Shown: positions 7,852 to 17,128, numbered from the stretch's first letter. The stretch: DNA of 64,000 bases from Evansella sp. LMS18 (GCF_024362785.1 NZ_CP093301.1:3658001-3722000), one strand, 5' to 3'. Program-made: numbers and translations. Notes: a model not told the origin generated them from the sequence alone.

Positions 7852-10638
7852 ATGGAACGGTTTGTTATCATAGATGTGGAAACAACAGGGGTATCTTTCG
7901 CTAAAGGTGACCGTGTTATTCAGCTTGCATATGTAGTCGTGGAAAACATGGAGATTACTGACAGATATTCAAGTTATGTTAATCCTGAACGGAATATACC
8001 CCCGTTTATTCAGTCGCTGACTGGCATTAATAAAAATCATACGGAAAAAGCGCCTCTGTTCAAAGAAGCAGTAATTCCGTTACTGGAAGCACTGGACGGT
8101 GCTTTTTTTGTGGCCCATAACGCTGAATTTGACCTTAATTTTATAAATGAAGAGCTGGCAGCTGCAGGTTATTCCCCGTACGCAGGACCTGTTATTGACA
8201 CAGTCGAATTATCAAAGATTGCTTTCCCTTCTGCTGACAGCTTTCGGCTGTCCCAGCTTTCCGAGTACTTTTCGGTAAATCATGACCAGCCCCACCGTGC
8301 CGACAGCGATGCGGAGGCAACAGCCGAGCTGTTTATCCAAATCATTGAAAAACTTTCAGGTCTTCCTTTCGGTGTCCTGCGCCAGCTAAATAAACTTTCC
8401 GGGTCTTTTAAAAGCCATACTGCTTCATTAATACATAAATGGCAGTTAGCAAAAATGTCAGAGAAAACAGCGGAACACCTGGAAGAGTACAGGGAACTGG
8501 TGATCAGAAAAGCTGTAAAGAAAAGGAAAGAACAAAGTGACGGGGAAGCACCTGATTTTTCTAACTATTATAATGAATATTTGACCAACGAGATTTGGTG
8601 CAAAGAAAGAATGCCAAATTATGAAATAAGGCCCGGACAGCTGAGGATGATGGAGTTTGTCCATGAAAGACTGAACGAAAAAACTTTTGGCCTTATTGAA
8701 GCCGGTACCGGCACAGGTAAAACTCTCGCCTACCTTGTCCCTGCAGCTTTTAAAGCAAAGCATGCGGGAGAGCCGGTAGTCATCAGCACGCAGACAATCC
8801 AGCTCCAGGAACAGCTTGTAAAAAAAGAAATCCCTGCTTTAAAAAATGTACTTCCTTTTTCAGTGAAATTCACATTACTGAAGGGAAGAGGCCATTATAT
8901 ATGCCTGCACAAGTTTGAGCAGCTGCTACAAAACGATTTGTCAGGTTCCTATGAAAGATCTCTCTTAAAAGCGCAGATATTAGTATGGCTGACTGAAACG
9001 GAAACAGGGGATGTGGAAGAGCTATCTCTTGCTCCAAGGTCAAGCCGCTTCTGGCAGGAGATCGCAAGTGATGCAATTTCCTGTACAGGACCAGATTGCC
9101 CGTGGTTTTCAAGATGTTTTTACCAGCGTGCGAAAAGAATGGCCAAGGAAGCCGACCTTATCATTACTAACCACTCCCTTGTATTGGCGGACAGTAAAGC
9201 AGACCATCAGATAATTCCCGGTTTTAAGCACATAATTTTTGATGAGGCTCACCATCTTGAGGATACAGCTACGGAACAGTTTGGCCTTCAGCTGGATTAT
9301 CTTTCTCTCACACACCTTCTCAATGAAATGGGGACAGAAGAGGGCGACGGCTGGCTGTCTTCTTTAAGCGCTTTGAGCAGCAGCAGCACGAAGAGTTTTG
9401 TGTCCCGGCTCAATGAGCAGGGGATTAATTTAAAACAGGAATGGTACGAGTTATTCCTGCTGTTGAATCAATATGTGCAAGGCAAGAATACAAAATATAA
9501 TGAGCGGGGAAGGTATACAAAGAAAATAGACCATGGAGACCTGCAGTGGTCCCCTGTTAATGAAGCCGCACTGCGATGCAGAAGTGCACTGAGGGAAATG
9601 TACTTATCTCTTGATACTCTTCAGGACATACTGGATGAAAATGAAAATGATAATAAATTTCTTCCTGGCTTTAAGGAAACACTGCGAAATTTCTTTGAGC
9701 GGACCGGAAAAGTCCTTACGGTGTTTGAGAGCCTGATCCTCCATCATGATGATTCGATGATTTACTGGATGGAAGCTGAAATTAAAGGACCGAAACAGTC
9801 CGTATACGTCCACGGCAGGCCTGTCGAAGTAGCAGACCTTCTCGCTGACGGGCTTTTCAGGAAAAAAGATAGCATTATCTTTACTTCCGCCACTCTTGCT
9901 GTGGGGAAAAAGTTCAATTATATTAGCCAGCGGCTCGGTCTGGAGGACTTTCCGACAGAAAGTGAAATTGTTGAGTCTCCGTTTAACTGGGGCGAGCAGG
10001 TACAGTTAATGATTCCGACTGACATGCCTCTTATCCAGGAAGCCGGGGAAAATAATTATATTGAAGCAGCGGTTGTCCAGCTTTACCGAATTGCACAAAT
10101 AACTAAAGGGAAAATGCTTGTACTTTTTACTTCTTATGACATGCTCAAAAAATGCTATTACCACCTTAAAGATATGCTGGATGATGAATTCATGCTTGTT
10201 GCTCAGGGAGTACAAAGCGGAAGCAGGTCAAAACTGACGAAAAACTTTCAGCAGTTCGAGCAATCCATCCTTCTTGGTACGAGCAGCTTCTGGGAAGGTG
10301 TGGACATTCCTGGCAAAGACCTGAGTGTTACTGTCATTGTCCGTCTGCCGTTTTCGCCGCCTGATGATCCGGTTTTCCAGGCAAAATCCTCAAGGCTTAA
10401 AGAGGAAGGGATTAACCCGTTCATGAAGCTTGCCCTGCCACAGGCCGTACTTCGCTTTAAACAAGGATTTGGAAGGCTGATCAGGACCAGTTCGGATAAA
10501 GGGGCAGTAATTGTTCTGGACAGAAGAATTGTCACCACCCGGTATGGCGGAGCCTTTATAAAGTCCCTCCCTGATATCCCAGTATTGGAAAAGCCGCTGG
10601 ATGAGCTGGAGGAAGACCTTTCTGACTGGATAAAATAG
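7852..10638 (+). CDS. dinG: ATP-dependent helicase DinG with 3'-5' exonuclease domain
   Basis: A 928-residue fusion of an N-terminal DnaQ-like DEDD exonuclease (D8 and E10 in IIDVETTG) with an XPD/DinG-type superfamily 2 helicase. The helicase Walker A is AGTGTGKT near residue 285 and the DEAH box is near residue 464. Between them a cysteine near 351 and the CTGPDCPWFSRC cluster near 411-422 fit the DinG/XPD iron-sulfur domain. The C-terminal helicase part has the QGFGRLIRT motif. The role is DNA repair or unwinding. Overall architecture matches Bacillus DinG. Confidence 0.92.
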   Translation: MERFVIIDVETTGVSFAKGDRVIQLAYVVVENMEITDRYSSYVNPERNIPPFIQSLTGINKNHTEKAPLFKEAVIPLLEALDGAFFVAHNAEFDLNFINEELAAAGYSPYAGPVIDTVELSKIAFPSADSFRLSQLSEYFSVNHDQPHRADSDAEATAELFIQIIEKLSGLPFGVLRQLNKLSGSFKSHTASLIHKWQLAKMSEKTAEHLEEYRELVIRKAVKKRKEQSDGEAPDFSNYYNEYLTNEIWCKERMPNYEIRPGQLRMMEFVHERLNEKTFGLIEAGTGTGKTLAYLVPAAFKAKHAGEPVVISTQTIQLQEQLVKKEIPALKNVLPFSVKFTLLKGRGHYICLHKFEQLLQNDLSGSYERSLLKAQILVWLTETETGDVEELSLAPRSSRFWQEIASDAISCTGPDCPWFSRCFYQRAKRMAKEADLIITNHSLVLADSKADHQIIPGFKHIIFDEAHHLEDTATEQFGLQLDYLSLTHLLNEMGTEEGDGWLSSLSALSSSSTKSFVSRLNEQGINLKQEWYELFLLLNQYVQGKNTKYNERGRYTKKIDHGDLQWSPVNEAALRCRSALREMYLSLDTLQDILDENENDNKFLPGFKETLRNFFERTGKVLTVFESLILHHDDSMIYWMEAEIKGPKQSVYVHGRPVEVADLLADGLFRKKDSIIFTSATLAVGKKFNYISQRLGLEDFPTESEIVESPFNWGEQVQLMIPTDMPLIQEAGENNYIEAAVVQLYRIAQITKGKMLVLFTSYDMLKKCYYHLKDMLDDEFMLVAQGVQSGSRSKLTKNFQQFEQSILLGTSSFWEGVDIPGKDLSVTVIVRLPFSPPDDPVFQAKSSRLKEEGINPFMKLALPQAVLRFKQGFGRLIRTSSDKGAVIVLDRRIVTTRYGGAFIKSLPDIPVLEKPLDELEEDLSDWIK

Positions 10639-10736
10639 GCATGGCAATAAACTTACAAAAAAGATACTTTCCGTTTTGACAGGTAAAATCCATGGAAACA
10701 AGCTTTGTAATGAATCATGAAAGAAGGTTTTTTAGA

Positions 10737-11621
10737 ATGCGTACAAGCTTTCTGACACGGTCTATACTGATTTTCCTGGTTAGTATTTTATTTTTCCAGA
10801 CTGCAGTTTCAGCAGGGTATGTTGAGCTGAATCTTGATGAAGGGGAGACAGCCTTTACATTTTTTGACCTGACCCATGGGGAAGCGATGCTTGTTCAAAA
10901 TAAACAGGGAGAAACAGTCCTGATTAACACAGGCCACAAAAACAGCAGGGAAGAGTTGAGGGAAAGGCTTGAATTGTATCAGGCAGATCTGGTCGACAAG
11001 CTGATTTTAACAGGCAGCCAGGATGAATATGCCGGGAATTTACAATGGGTCCTTGAGAATTATGACGTTGAGGAAATCTTCCTTTCAGAAGAGATGCTGA
11101 AGTCTTCTGGTCCGCTGACCAAAAGATTCCAAGGCAAAATAAACACTCTTGAAAAAGGCAGCCAGTATACCATTATGGATGGCCTTCAGCTTGATGTCCT
11201 GTATGTGGAGGAAAATAACGAAGCAGATAAAGGCGGAGTAGTATTTTTTCTTCAAAACAATAACAAAAAATTATTGTTCATAAGCCTTGCTGATATTCAT
11301 GTTGAAAATGAGCTCGTCAGGGAATTCGATTTGAAATCGACTATTTTTAAAGTCCCGGACTTTGCGAGTGACCGTGCGACATCCCAGAAACTGCTGGAGG
11401 AAGTGGACCCTCAAGTCGCTGTTATTTTCAGGGATGGGAATGAACCGCCAAGCAGCCATGTGTTGGAAAGACTTGAGGCTACATGGATAGATATTTACCA
11501 GACAAGCAGAATGGGAACGGTCACGATTAAATGTAACGAAGAAGATTATGATATCATTACGTTAAAACCGTCTGATACCAGAGACATGCTGCATGCTGGC
11601 TGGCTTCATAAATTATGGTAA
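10737..11621 (+). CDS. Exported protein with degenerate ComEC-like metallo-beta-lactamase fold
   Basis: A signal peptide (hydrophobic stretch about residues 9-25, plausible cleavage after VSA) precedes a roughly 270-residue domain. The strand order resembles the MBL domain at the C terminus of ComEC/Rec2. The metal ligands are missing: the usual THxDxDH position reads LTGSQDEYAGN, the TGD position reads ISLADI, and the HHGS position reads VPDFASD. It is therefore probably not a hydrolase. ATG 10737 was chosen because AGAAGG lies nine bases upstream; ATGs at 10692 and 10710 are in frame. A distant relative is at 50075-50986. Function unknown. Confidence 0.65.
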   Translation: MRTSFLTRSILIFLVSILFFQTAVSAGYVELNLDEGETAFTFFDLTHGEAMLVQNKQGETVLINTGHKNSREELRERLELYQADLVDKLILTGSQDEYAGNLQWVLENYDVEEIFLSEEMLKSSGPLTKRFQGKINTLEKGSQYTIMDGLQLDVLYVEENNEADKGGVVFFLQNNNKKLLFISLADIHVENELVREFDLKSTIFKVPDFASDRATSQKLLEEVDPQVAVIFRDGNEPPSSHVLERLEATWIDIYQTSRMGTVTIKCNEEDYDIITLKPSDTRDMLHAGWLHKLW

Positions 11622-11657
11622 AAACTTATAGCAGTAGGTCTGTATGGGAGGGGAAAA

Positions 11658-12962
11658 ATGCTTTTAATTCATTCTGTTACAATAGTTACACTGGATGATA
11701 CAGAAAACGGAGAATCGGTTTTTCAGGGTTTTGTTAAAGTGGAGGACGGGAAATTCCTTGAAATATCTCCTGGGAAACCATCTGAAAAAGATATGGAGAC
11801 TGCCGGCAATGTAATTGACGGGAAAGGAAAATGGCTCATGCCAGGCCTGATTAACACCCATGGACATTTAGGGAGTGCATTCCTTCGGGGTGCAGGGGAC
11901 GACATGCCACTGATGACCTGGCTTGAAACAGTTATGTGGCCGAACGAAAGAAGTTTCACGGAGGAAATAGTAAAAAATGCGGCCTCTCTTGCTATGGCTG
12001 AGATGATTAAGTCAGGCACTACCTCATTTCTTGATATGTACCACCTTAATATGGACACGATTGCGGAAGACACGATTGATAGCGGGCTCAGAGCTGTGTT
12101 ATGCAGAGGGATGATCGGTCTTGCCCCGGAAAAGGAGCAGGAAGAAAAACTGGAGGAATCTGTCCGGCTGTTTAAAGATTTCAACGGAGCCGGCAATAAC
12201 AGAATATCTGTCGCTCTTGCCCCGCATGCTCCATACACATGTCCACCTTCATTCCTTGAAAAAGTGGCAGACAAGGCAGTTCAGCATAATATTGCTATCC
12301 ATACTCACGTTGCGGAAACGAGAAAAGAAGTGGAACAGCATATAGAAAAGTATCAGGTAAGCCCAGTTAAGCATCTGCAGCAGCTAGGGATCTTTTCCGT
12401 TCCGTGCCTAGCCGCACATTGTGTACATATAAATGAGGAAGACATAGAGATACTTGCTGCGGAAAACGTATCGGTTTCCCACAATCCGAAAAGTAATTTG
12501 AAACTTGGTTCAGGTATTGCTCCTGTTCCGGAAATGGTGACCAAAGGGGTTTCTGTTTCTCTCGGTACTGATTCAACCGCGAGCAACAATACTCTTGATA
12601 TGTTTGAGGAAATGAGATTCGCTGCCCTTATCCATAAAGGACGTCTGGAAGATCCTGAGGCTACCACGGCAGAAGCTGTATTGAAAATGGCTGCAGGGCA
12701 GGGAGCGAAATCACTGGGTATCCCTGATACTGGTATAATCCGGGAGAACTACCAGGCTGATTTTATTCTGGTCGATCCTCATGCTGTGCATTTAAGTCCT
12801 TGGAATGAGTCGAGAATTATATCCCATCTTGTATACGCTGCTAAAAGCTCTGATGTAACTGATGTATTTGTCCAGGGCAGGCAGTTGTTGAAAGATAGGG
12901 AATTAACCACTCTCGATGAAGAAAAAATTAAATTCGAGGCTAATGATTTTTTGAAGGCCTGA
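11658..12962 (+). CDS. mtaD: 5-methylthioadenosine/S-adenosylhomocysteine deaminase (MtaD-like)
   Basis: A 434-residue zinc amidohydrolase. The metal site appears as NTHGHLGSAFLRG, IHTHVAETRKEVEQH, AAHCVHINEEDIE and GTDSTASNNTLDMFEEM. This set and the length fit the MTA/SAH deaminase branch (purine salvage), although some relatives act on chlorinated triazines or other amines. Start at ATG 11658 with GGGAGGGG upstream. It lies between dinG and ypmA, where B. subtilis has no such gene. Confidence 0.82.
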   Translation: MLLIHSVTIVTLDDTENGESVFQGFVKVEDGKFLEISPGKPSEKDMETAGNVIDGKGKWLMPGLINTHGHLGSAFLRGAGDDMPLMTWLETVMWPNERSFTEEIVKNAASLAMAEMIKSGTTSFLDMYHLNMDTIAEDTIDSGLRAVLCRGMIGLAPEKEQEEKLEESVRLFKDFNGAGNNRISVALAPHAPYTCPPSFLEKVADKAVQHNIAIHTHVAETRKEVEQHIEKYQVSPVKHLQQLGIFSVPCLAAHCVHINEEDIEILAAENVSVSHNPKSNLKLGSGIAPVPEMVTKGVSVSLGTDSTASNNTLDMFEEMRFAALIHKGRLEDPEATTAEAVLKMAAGQGAKSLGIPDTGIIRENYQADFILVDPHAVHLSPWNESRIISHLVYAAKSSDVTDVFVQGRQLLKDRELTTLDEEKIKFEANDFLKA

Positions 12963-12989
12963 GTGCTGAATGTGCAATCGGTATTCTTA

Positions 12990-13099
12990 GTCAAAAATTA
13001 GTTGAAGCCGTGCCCGCAGAACGCGTCCGTCTGAAGCGTAAATCGAACAACAAAGTCACTTTTTAAGATAAGTGTGGATTAAAATTGAAATTGATTCAT
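12990..13099 (+). repeat. Dispersed repeat family A, copy 1 (right half only)
   Basis: Shares GTCAAAAATTAGTTGAAGCC, CGTGCCCGCAGAACGCGTCC and the terminal GAAATTGATTCAT with the full-length copies at 26614-26866 and 33372-33622. Only the right 110 bases are present, so this copy is truncated. It lies directly downstream of mtaD. Confidence 0.85.
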
Positions 13100-13121
13100 C
13101 TGCATATTTAATAAAGCACCT

Positions 13122-13142
13122 GGAGATCACCAGGTGCCCATG
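13122..13142. other. Short perfect hairpin after repeat A copy 1
   Basis: GCACCTGG and CCAGGTGC form an 8-bp stem with loop AGATCA. No T-run follows on the plus strand, and only a weak TTTATT follows on the minus strand, so a terminator role is doubtful. Confidence 0.4.
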
Positions 13143-13219
13143 AGAGTGAGATGCAGGCTGGTATTAAGTTTTGTTGCACATTTCAGGGAACTTTGTTTGT
13201 CTGAAATTAAGCGAAATTA

Positions 13220-13421
13220 TGTTAAAATGGTCTGGACGGTGGCGTGACCGCAGAGAAAAAAGATGTTTTTGCTGCTGATACGCGTCTGCTGTGGAGGCAG
13301 CAGATGCACTGTATCCGTTTTTGTAATCGTCCACGCTCATCATCCTTTACTCCGGAGCGCTAATATTAGTATCGCCTTCTGAAGAAGGAGTATGATTAAC
13401 AATATTTCTCCGTAAAGGAAA
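13220..13421 (+). promoter_or_regulatory. Promoter and structured leader upstream of ypmA-ypmB-aspB
   Basis: An extended -10 (TG-T-TAAAAT, ending 13228) predicts a start near 13235. That is exactly where TGGACG (13233-13238) would pair with CGTCCA (13328-13333) to close a domain of about 100 nt, which contains the hairpin GTCTGCTG/CAGCAGAT (13284-13305). A second closed domain has CCTTTAC (13344-13350) plus GGAG (13354-13357) pairing with CTCC (13408-13411) plus GTAAAGG (13412-13418). The ypmA ribosome-binding site follows at about 13437. It matches no riboswitch consensus I could recall. Confidence 0.5.
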
Positions 13422-13449
13422 GTCATTTTTACAATTAGGAGGAGTCGTA

Positions 13450-13629
13450 ATGGCTGGAGAAGGAAATGGCATAGAAACATTAGCTACTGTAAAAGTGGAA
13501 AAATCCGGCGATCTGTACAAAATCGTGGACTCGCTGAATCGTACACTGAAGGACAGAGACTTAATGTTTGGGCTCGCCCTTGACGAGCAGGAAGATAATA
13601 AAATGGTTTTTACGATTTATAAAACGTAA
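13450..13629 (+). CDS. ypmA: YpmA family protein (DUF4264)
   Basis: A 59-residue cytoplasmic protein beginning MAGEGNGIETLATVKVEK and ending NKMVFTIYKT. A strong AGGAGGAG ribosome-binding site precedes the ATG. The position directly before ypmB and aspB, as in B. subtilis, supports the assignment. No motif reveals its function. The first gene after the structured leader. Confidence 0.85.
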   Translation: MAGEGNGIETLATVKVEKSGDLYKIVDSLNRTLKDRDLMFGLALDEQEDNKMVFTIYKT

Positions 13630-13641
13630 GCGGGTGTTTAA

Positions 13642-14148
13642 ATGAAGGCATGGATAATTACGGTGCTTGCCGTTCTCTTAGCGGTAGCAGCCGGATTTAT
13701 GTTTTATCTTTACAATTCCGTAGCTGAACCTCTGACGGAAAGACAGCAGGACGCTGTGGAATTGGCTTTTGAAGAAACAGATTTGTCAGAGGTGCGTGAA
13801 GTAACCTATTATCACGGAAGACGGGCATATCAGGTTATTGATGGGGCAGATACATCCGGGAATGAAGTATACATCTGGGTGGAAGAGCTGTCGGAAGAGG
13901 CTCTGGAAGCGGGAGAAGAACAAAGGGTCATTACACGTTTAAAGGAAGAAGGAATCACCAGGGAAGAGGCAAGGGATATAGCTGTATCACGGCTTGATAT
14001 AGACCAGATACAAAGCATTAATTTAGGTATGATCGGGAGCACTCCCGTTTATGAAATCACATACATAGACCAGGCAGACAGACACTCATTTTATTATATG
14101 ACATTTAATGACGGAACATACATCCGCCATTATCAATTCAGAAATTAA
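13642..14148 (+). CDS. ypmB: YpmB-like membrane-anchored PepSY-type protein
   Basis: A 168-residue protein with one N-terminal transmembrane segment (about residues 4-25) and an acidic external domain. The domain holds two PepSY/DUF5590-like units (VELAFEETDLSEVREVTYYHG and ARDIAVSRLDIDQIQSINLG). The start is 12 bases after ypmA, and aspB follows 20 bases later, so the three are probably one transcript. Biochemical role unknown. Confidence 0.85.
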   Translation: MKAWIITVLAVLLAVAAGFMFYLYNSVAEPLTERQQDAVELAFEETDLSEVREVTYYHGRRAYQVIDGADTSGNEVYIWVEELSEEALEAGEEQRVITRLKEEGITREEARDIAVSRLDIDQIQSINLGMIGSTPVYEITYIDQADRHSFYYMTFNDGTYIRHYQFRN

Positions 14149-14168
14149 TAAGGCAAGGAGAGAAAAAC

Positions 14169-15356
14169 ATGAAATTTTCATCTAAAGTAACAGCAATTAC
14201 TCCCTCTTCAACACTTGCAATAACGGCGAAAGCAAAAGAACTTAAAGAAGAGGGCCATGACGTGATTGGTCTCGGTGCAGGAGAGCCGGATTTTAATACT
14301 CCGGACTATATAATTGAAGCAAGCTATAAGTCGATGCTTGCAGGGCACACGAAATATACTCCATCTGGGGGACTGCCTAAACTGAAGGAAGCGATAATAA
14401 ACAAATTCAAAGAGGATAATCAAATTGAATACAAGCCAGAGGAAATCATCGTAACAAACGGAGCTAAACATGCACTTGCATTATTATTCCAGACTCTTCT
14501 TGAAGAAGGGGAGGAAGTGATCATTCCGGCCCCTTACTGGGTAAGCTATACCGAACAAGTTAAAATTGCCGGCGGAAAACCTGTCATTGTTGAAGGAAAG
14601 GAAGAAAATCAGTTTAAAATTACTCCTGAACAGCTTGAGGCTGCTGTCAGCGCTAATACTAAAGCAGTTATCATCAATTCGCCGAGCAACCCTACAGGTG
14701 TTATGTATACGAAAGAAGAGCTTCAGCAAATCGGCGAGATCTGCCTGAAACATAACATCCTTATCGTCTCCGATGAAATTTACGAAAAGCTTATATACGG
14801 AGGCGGCAGACATTATTCCATCGCTCAACTCTCTCCGGAACTGAAAGAACAGACCCTTATTGTAAACGGGGTTTCTAAATCACATTCCATGACAGGATGG
14901 CGTATTGGCTATACAGCCGGAAGAAAAGACCTTATTAAAGCCATGACTAACCTTGCAAGCCATACTACCTCAAACCCTGCCGTGATGGCACAGTACGGAG
15001 CAATCGCAGCTTATGAGGACGAGGATGGGTCCGTTGAAAAAATGCGGGAATCCTTTGAGGAAAGACTGAACACTGTCTATGAACAGGTAAATAATATTCC
15101 AGGTTTCTCATGTGTAAAACCACAGGGTGCTTTTTATCTTTTCCCAAATGTAAGAGAAGCAGTTTCAAATGGAGGATTTGCGTCAACTGATGACTGGGTT
15201 AAAGCGCTCCTTGAAGAAGAAAAAGTTGCGGTAGTGCCAGGAAGCGGCTTCGGAGCAGATGACAATATCCGTTTGTCCTATGCAACCAGCCTTGAACAGT
15301 TCCAGGAAGCATTAAAGCGTATTGAAAGATTTGTTAAAAACCACAGTAAAGCTTAG
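14169..15356 (+). CDS. aspB: Aspartate aminotransferase AspB (class I PLP enzyme)
   Basis: Interconverts aspartate/2-oxoglutarate and oxaloacetate/glutamate. The 395-residue fold-type I transaminase has GLGAGEPDFNTPDYI near the N terminus. The PLP-binding lysine is in NGVSKSHSMTGWRIGY (near residue 237), and IRLSYATSLE lies near the C terminus. Ribosome-binding site AAGGAGAG. Order ypmB-aspB-asnS is as in B. subtilis. Confidence 0.93.
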   Translation: MKFSSKVTAITPSSTLAITAKAKELKEEGHDVIGLGAGEPDFNTPDYIIEASYKSMLAGHTKYTPSGGLPKLKEAIINKFKEDNQIEYKPEEIIVTNGAKHALALLFQTLLEEGEEVIIPAPYWVSYTEQVKIAGGKPVIVEGKEENQFKITPEQLEAAVSANTKAVIINSPSNPTGVMYTKEELQQIGEICLKHNILIVSDEIYEKLIYGGGRHYSIAQLSPELKEQTLIVNGVSKSHSMTGWRIGYTAGRKDLIKAMTNLASHTTSNPAVMAQYGAIAAYEDEDGSVEKMRESFEERLNTVYEQVNNIPGFSCVKPQGAFYLFPNVREAVSNGGFASTDDWVKALLEEEKVAVVPGSGFGADDNIRLSYATSLEQFQEALKRIERFVKNHSKA

Positions 15357-15421
15357 TCTGATTGACTTCCATTTTCAGACGAAGGTATAATAAATAAGAT
15401 GCAGAACAAGCAATAAAAGGC

Positions 15422-15460
15422 GGCTGCCCGGTCAGGCATACAAATTAAAAACGGGCAGCC
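15422..15460 (+). terminator. Hairpin between aspB and asnS
   Basis: GGCTGCCCG (15422-15430) pairs perfectly with CGGGCAGCC (15452-15460) across a 21-base loop, followed by TAATATATTT. The tail is a weak U-run, so this is either a leaky terminator after aspB or part of an asnS leader. No T-box consensus was found. Confidence 0.5.
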
Positions 15461-15500
15461 TAATATATTTCTTTAAACAGAGTGTTTTGGAGGGAATAGA

Positions 15501-16790
15501 GTGAAAACGACAATTGCAGAAGTAGGAAAATATGTAGGACAATCTGTTACGATAGGATGCTGGCTTGCAAATAAGAGATCAAGCGGAAAGATTGCTTTTC
15601 TTCAGCTACGTGATGGAACAGGATTTATTCAGGGAGTAGTAGTTAAAGCTGAGGTTGGAGAAGAAATATTTAAACTCAGCAAAGAACTCACTCAGGAAAG
15701 TTCTTTATTTGTTACCGGAGTCGTGCGTGAAGATGACAGGGCACCTTCCGGGTATGAACTGACGGTGGAGTCAGTGGAAATCATTCATGAAGCGAAGGAT
15801 TATCCAATAACCCCTAAAGAACATGGCACGGAATTTCTTATGGATCACAGACATCTGTGGCTCCGTTCCAAAAGGCAGCATGCGGTAATGAAGGTTAGAA
15901 ATGAAATTATCCGGGCTACATACGAGTTTTTCAATGAACAGGGTTTTGTGAAGGTAGACCCGCCGATATTAACCGGCAGTTCTGCAGAAGGGACAACTAA
16001 CCTGTTCCATACGAAATATTTTGATGAAGATGCCTTCCTTTCCCAAAGTGGACAGCTTTATATGGAAGCTGCTGCGATGGCCTTAGGAAAAGTATTTTCA
16101 TTCGGACCTACTTTCAGAGCTGAAAAGTCCAAGACAAGAAGACATCTTATTGAGTTTTGGATGATTGAGCCTGAAATGGCATTTATGGATCATGAAGACA
16201 GCCTGAAAATTCAGGAAGAGTATGTTTCCTTTATTGTTCAGTCTGTTCTCCGTAACTGCAAGCAGGAGCTTGCAGCACTTGAAAGAGACACAACAAAACT
16301 TGAGAATGTAATAGCTCCATTCCCGAGAATTACTTATGATGAAGCTGTCGAAATGCTGCAAAAGGACGGGCATGAAATCGAATGGGGTGAAGATTTCGGG
16401 GCTCCTCATGAAACTGCCATTGCAGAAAAATTTGATAAGCCGGTATTCATTACTCACTACCCGGCAGAAATTAAGGCTTTCTACATGAAACCTGATCCTG
16501 AAAGAGCGGATGTTGTACTCTGTGCAGACCTGATTGCTCCCGAAGGTTATGGGGAAATTATCGGAGGCAGCCAGAGAATTGACGATGAAGAACTAATGAA
16601 ACAGCGCTTTGATGAACATAATCTGTCATTGGATTCCTACCAGTGGTATCTGGATCTTCAGAAATACGGTTCAGTTCCTCATTCAGGATTCGGGCTTGGC
16701 CTTGAGAGAACAGTCGGCTGGGTTTGCGGCACAGAACATGTAAGGGAAACAATTCCGTTCCCACGTCTGCTAAACCGCCTGTATCCATAA
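15501..16790 (+). CDS. asnS: Asparaginyl-tRNA synthetase AsnS
   Basis: A class IIb aminoacyl-tRNA synthetase of 429 residues. An N-terminal OB-fold anticodon-binding domain (about residues 15-100) is followed by the catalytic core. Motif 2 is [25 protein letters not shown], and motif 3 is the [12 protein letters not shown] glycine-rich segment with catalytic Arg. It starts with GTG behind GGAGGGA and is followed by a strong terminator. Confidence 0.95.
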   Translation: MKTTIAEVGKYVGQSVTIGCWLANKRSSGKIAFLQLRDGTGFIQGVVVKAEVGEEIFKLSKELTQESSLFVTGVVREDDRAPSGYELTVESVEIIHEAKDYPITPKEHGTEFLMDHRHLWLRSKRQHAVMKVRNEIIRATYEFFNEQGFVKVDPPILTGSSAEGTTNLFHTKYFDEDAFLSQSGQLYMEAAAMALGKVFSFGPTFRAEKSKTRRHLIEFWMIEPEMAFMDHEDSLKIQEEYVSFIVQSVLRNCKQELAALERDTTKLENVIAPFPRITYDEAVEMLQKDGHEIEWGEDFGAPHETAIAEKFDKPVFITHYPAEIKAFYMKPDPERADVVLCADLIAPEGYGEIIGGSQRIDDEELMKQRFDEHNLSLDSYQWYLDLQKYGSVPHSGFGLGLERTVGWVCGTEHVRETIPFPRLLNRLYP

Positions 16791-16823
16791 ATCAGTGTTT
16801 CGGTTTAACGATGCACATATTTA

Positions 16824-16859
16824 AAATAAACAGCCTCTTTTCCATGAGGCTGTTTATTT
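16824..16859. terminator. Intrinsic terminator after asnS
   Basis: AAATAAACAGCCTC (16824-16837) and GAGGCTGTTTATTT (16846-16859) form a 14-bp stem with an 8-base loop. The A/T-rich stem ends serve as U-tracts in both directions. Confidence 0.85.
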
Positions 16860-17035
16860 ATTACTAAAAGAAAGCATAAAATTTTAGCAACGTAGCCGTC
16901 TCGACGCTGATAAAATTTTTAGGATTATAGTATAAATGCAAGTAAGGCAATCCATCGCCACTTTTTAGGCTTGGCTTGCCAAGCTTTCTTTACCACGACA
17001 GCCAAATTATCAGGACAGTGATGTATAATTAATGA

Positions 17036-17128
17036 AAGCAGGAAAACGTTGAGATAGCAGCATTCTATCGTACCCTTTTTGCTCAAAGGAACGAAAACCT
17101 TAAGGTATGTTCTATCGCAACTTTTTTT
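17036..17128 (+). ncRNA. Candidate small RNA between asnS and dnaD
   Basis: A TATAAT box at 17024-17029 predicts a start near 17036. GTTGAGATAG (17048-17057) can pair with CTATCGCAAC (17112-17121) with one mismatch, and T7 follows at once (17122-17128), the mark of a terminator. The same GATAG can instead pair with the nearer CTATC (17065-17069), ahead of CCCTTTTT. No ORF covers the region. Existence and function are inferred. Confidence 0.4.

Noticed and set aside
13234-13256. T-box element (GGTGG...ACCGC) upstream of ypmA/aspB
   Set aside because: Four bases separate the two halves instead of one, it lies at the 5' end rather than next to an antiterminator, and no terminator follows.
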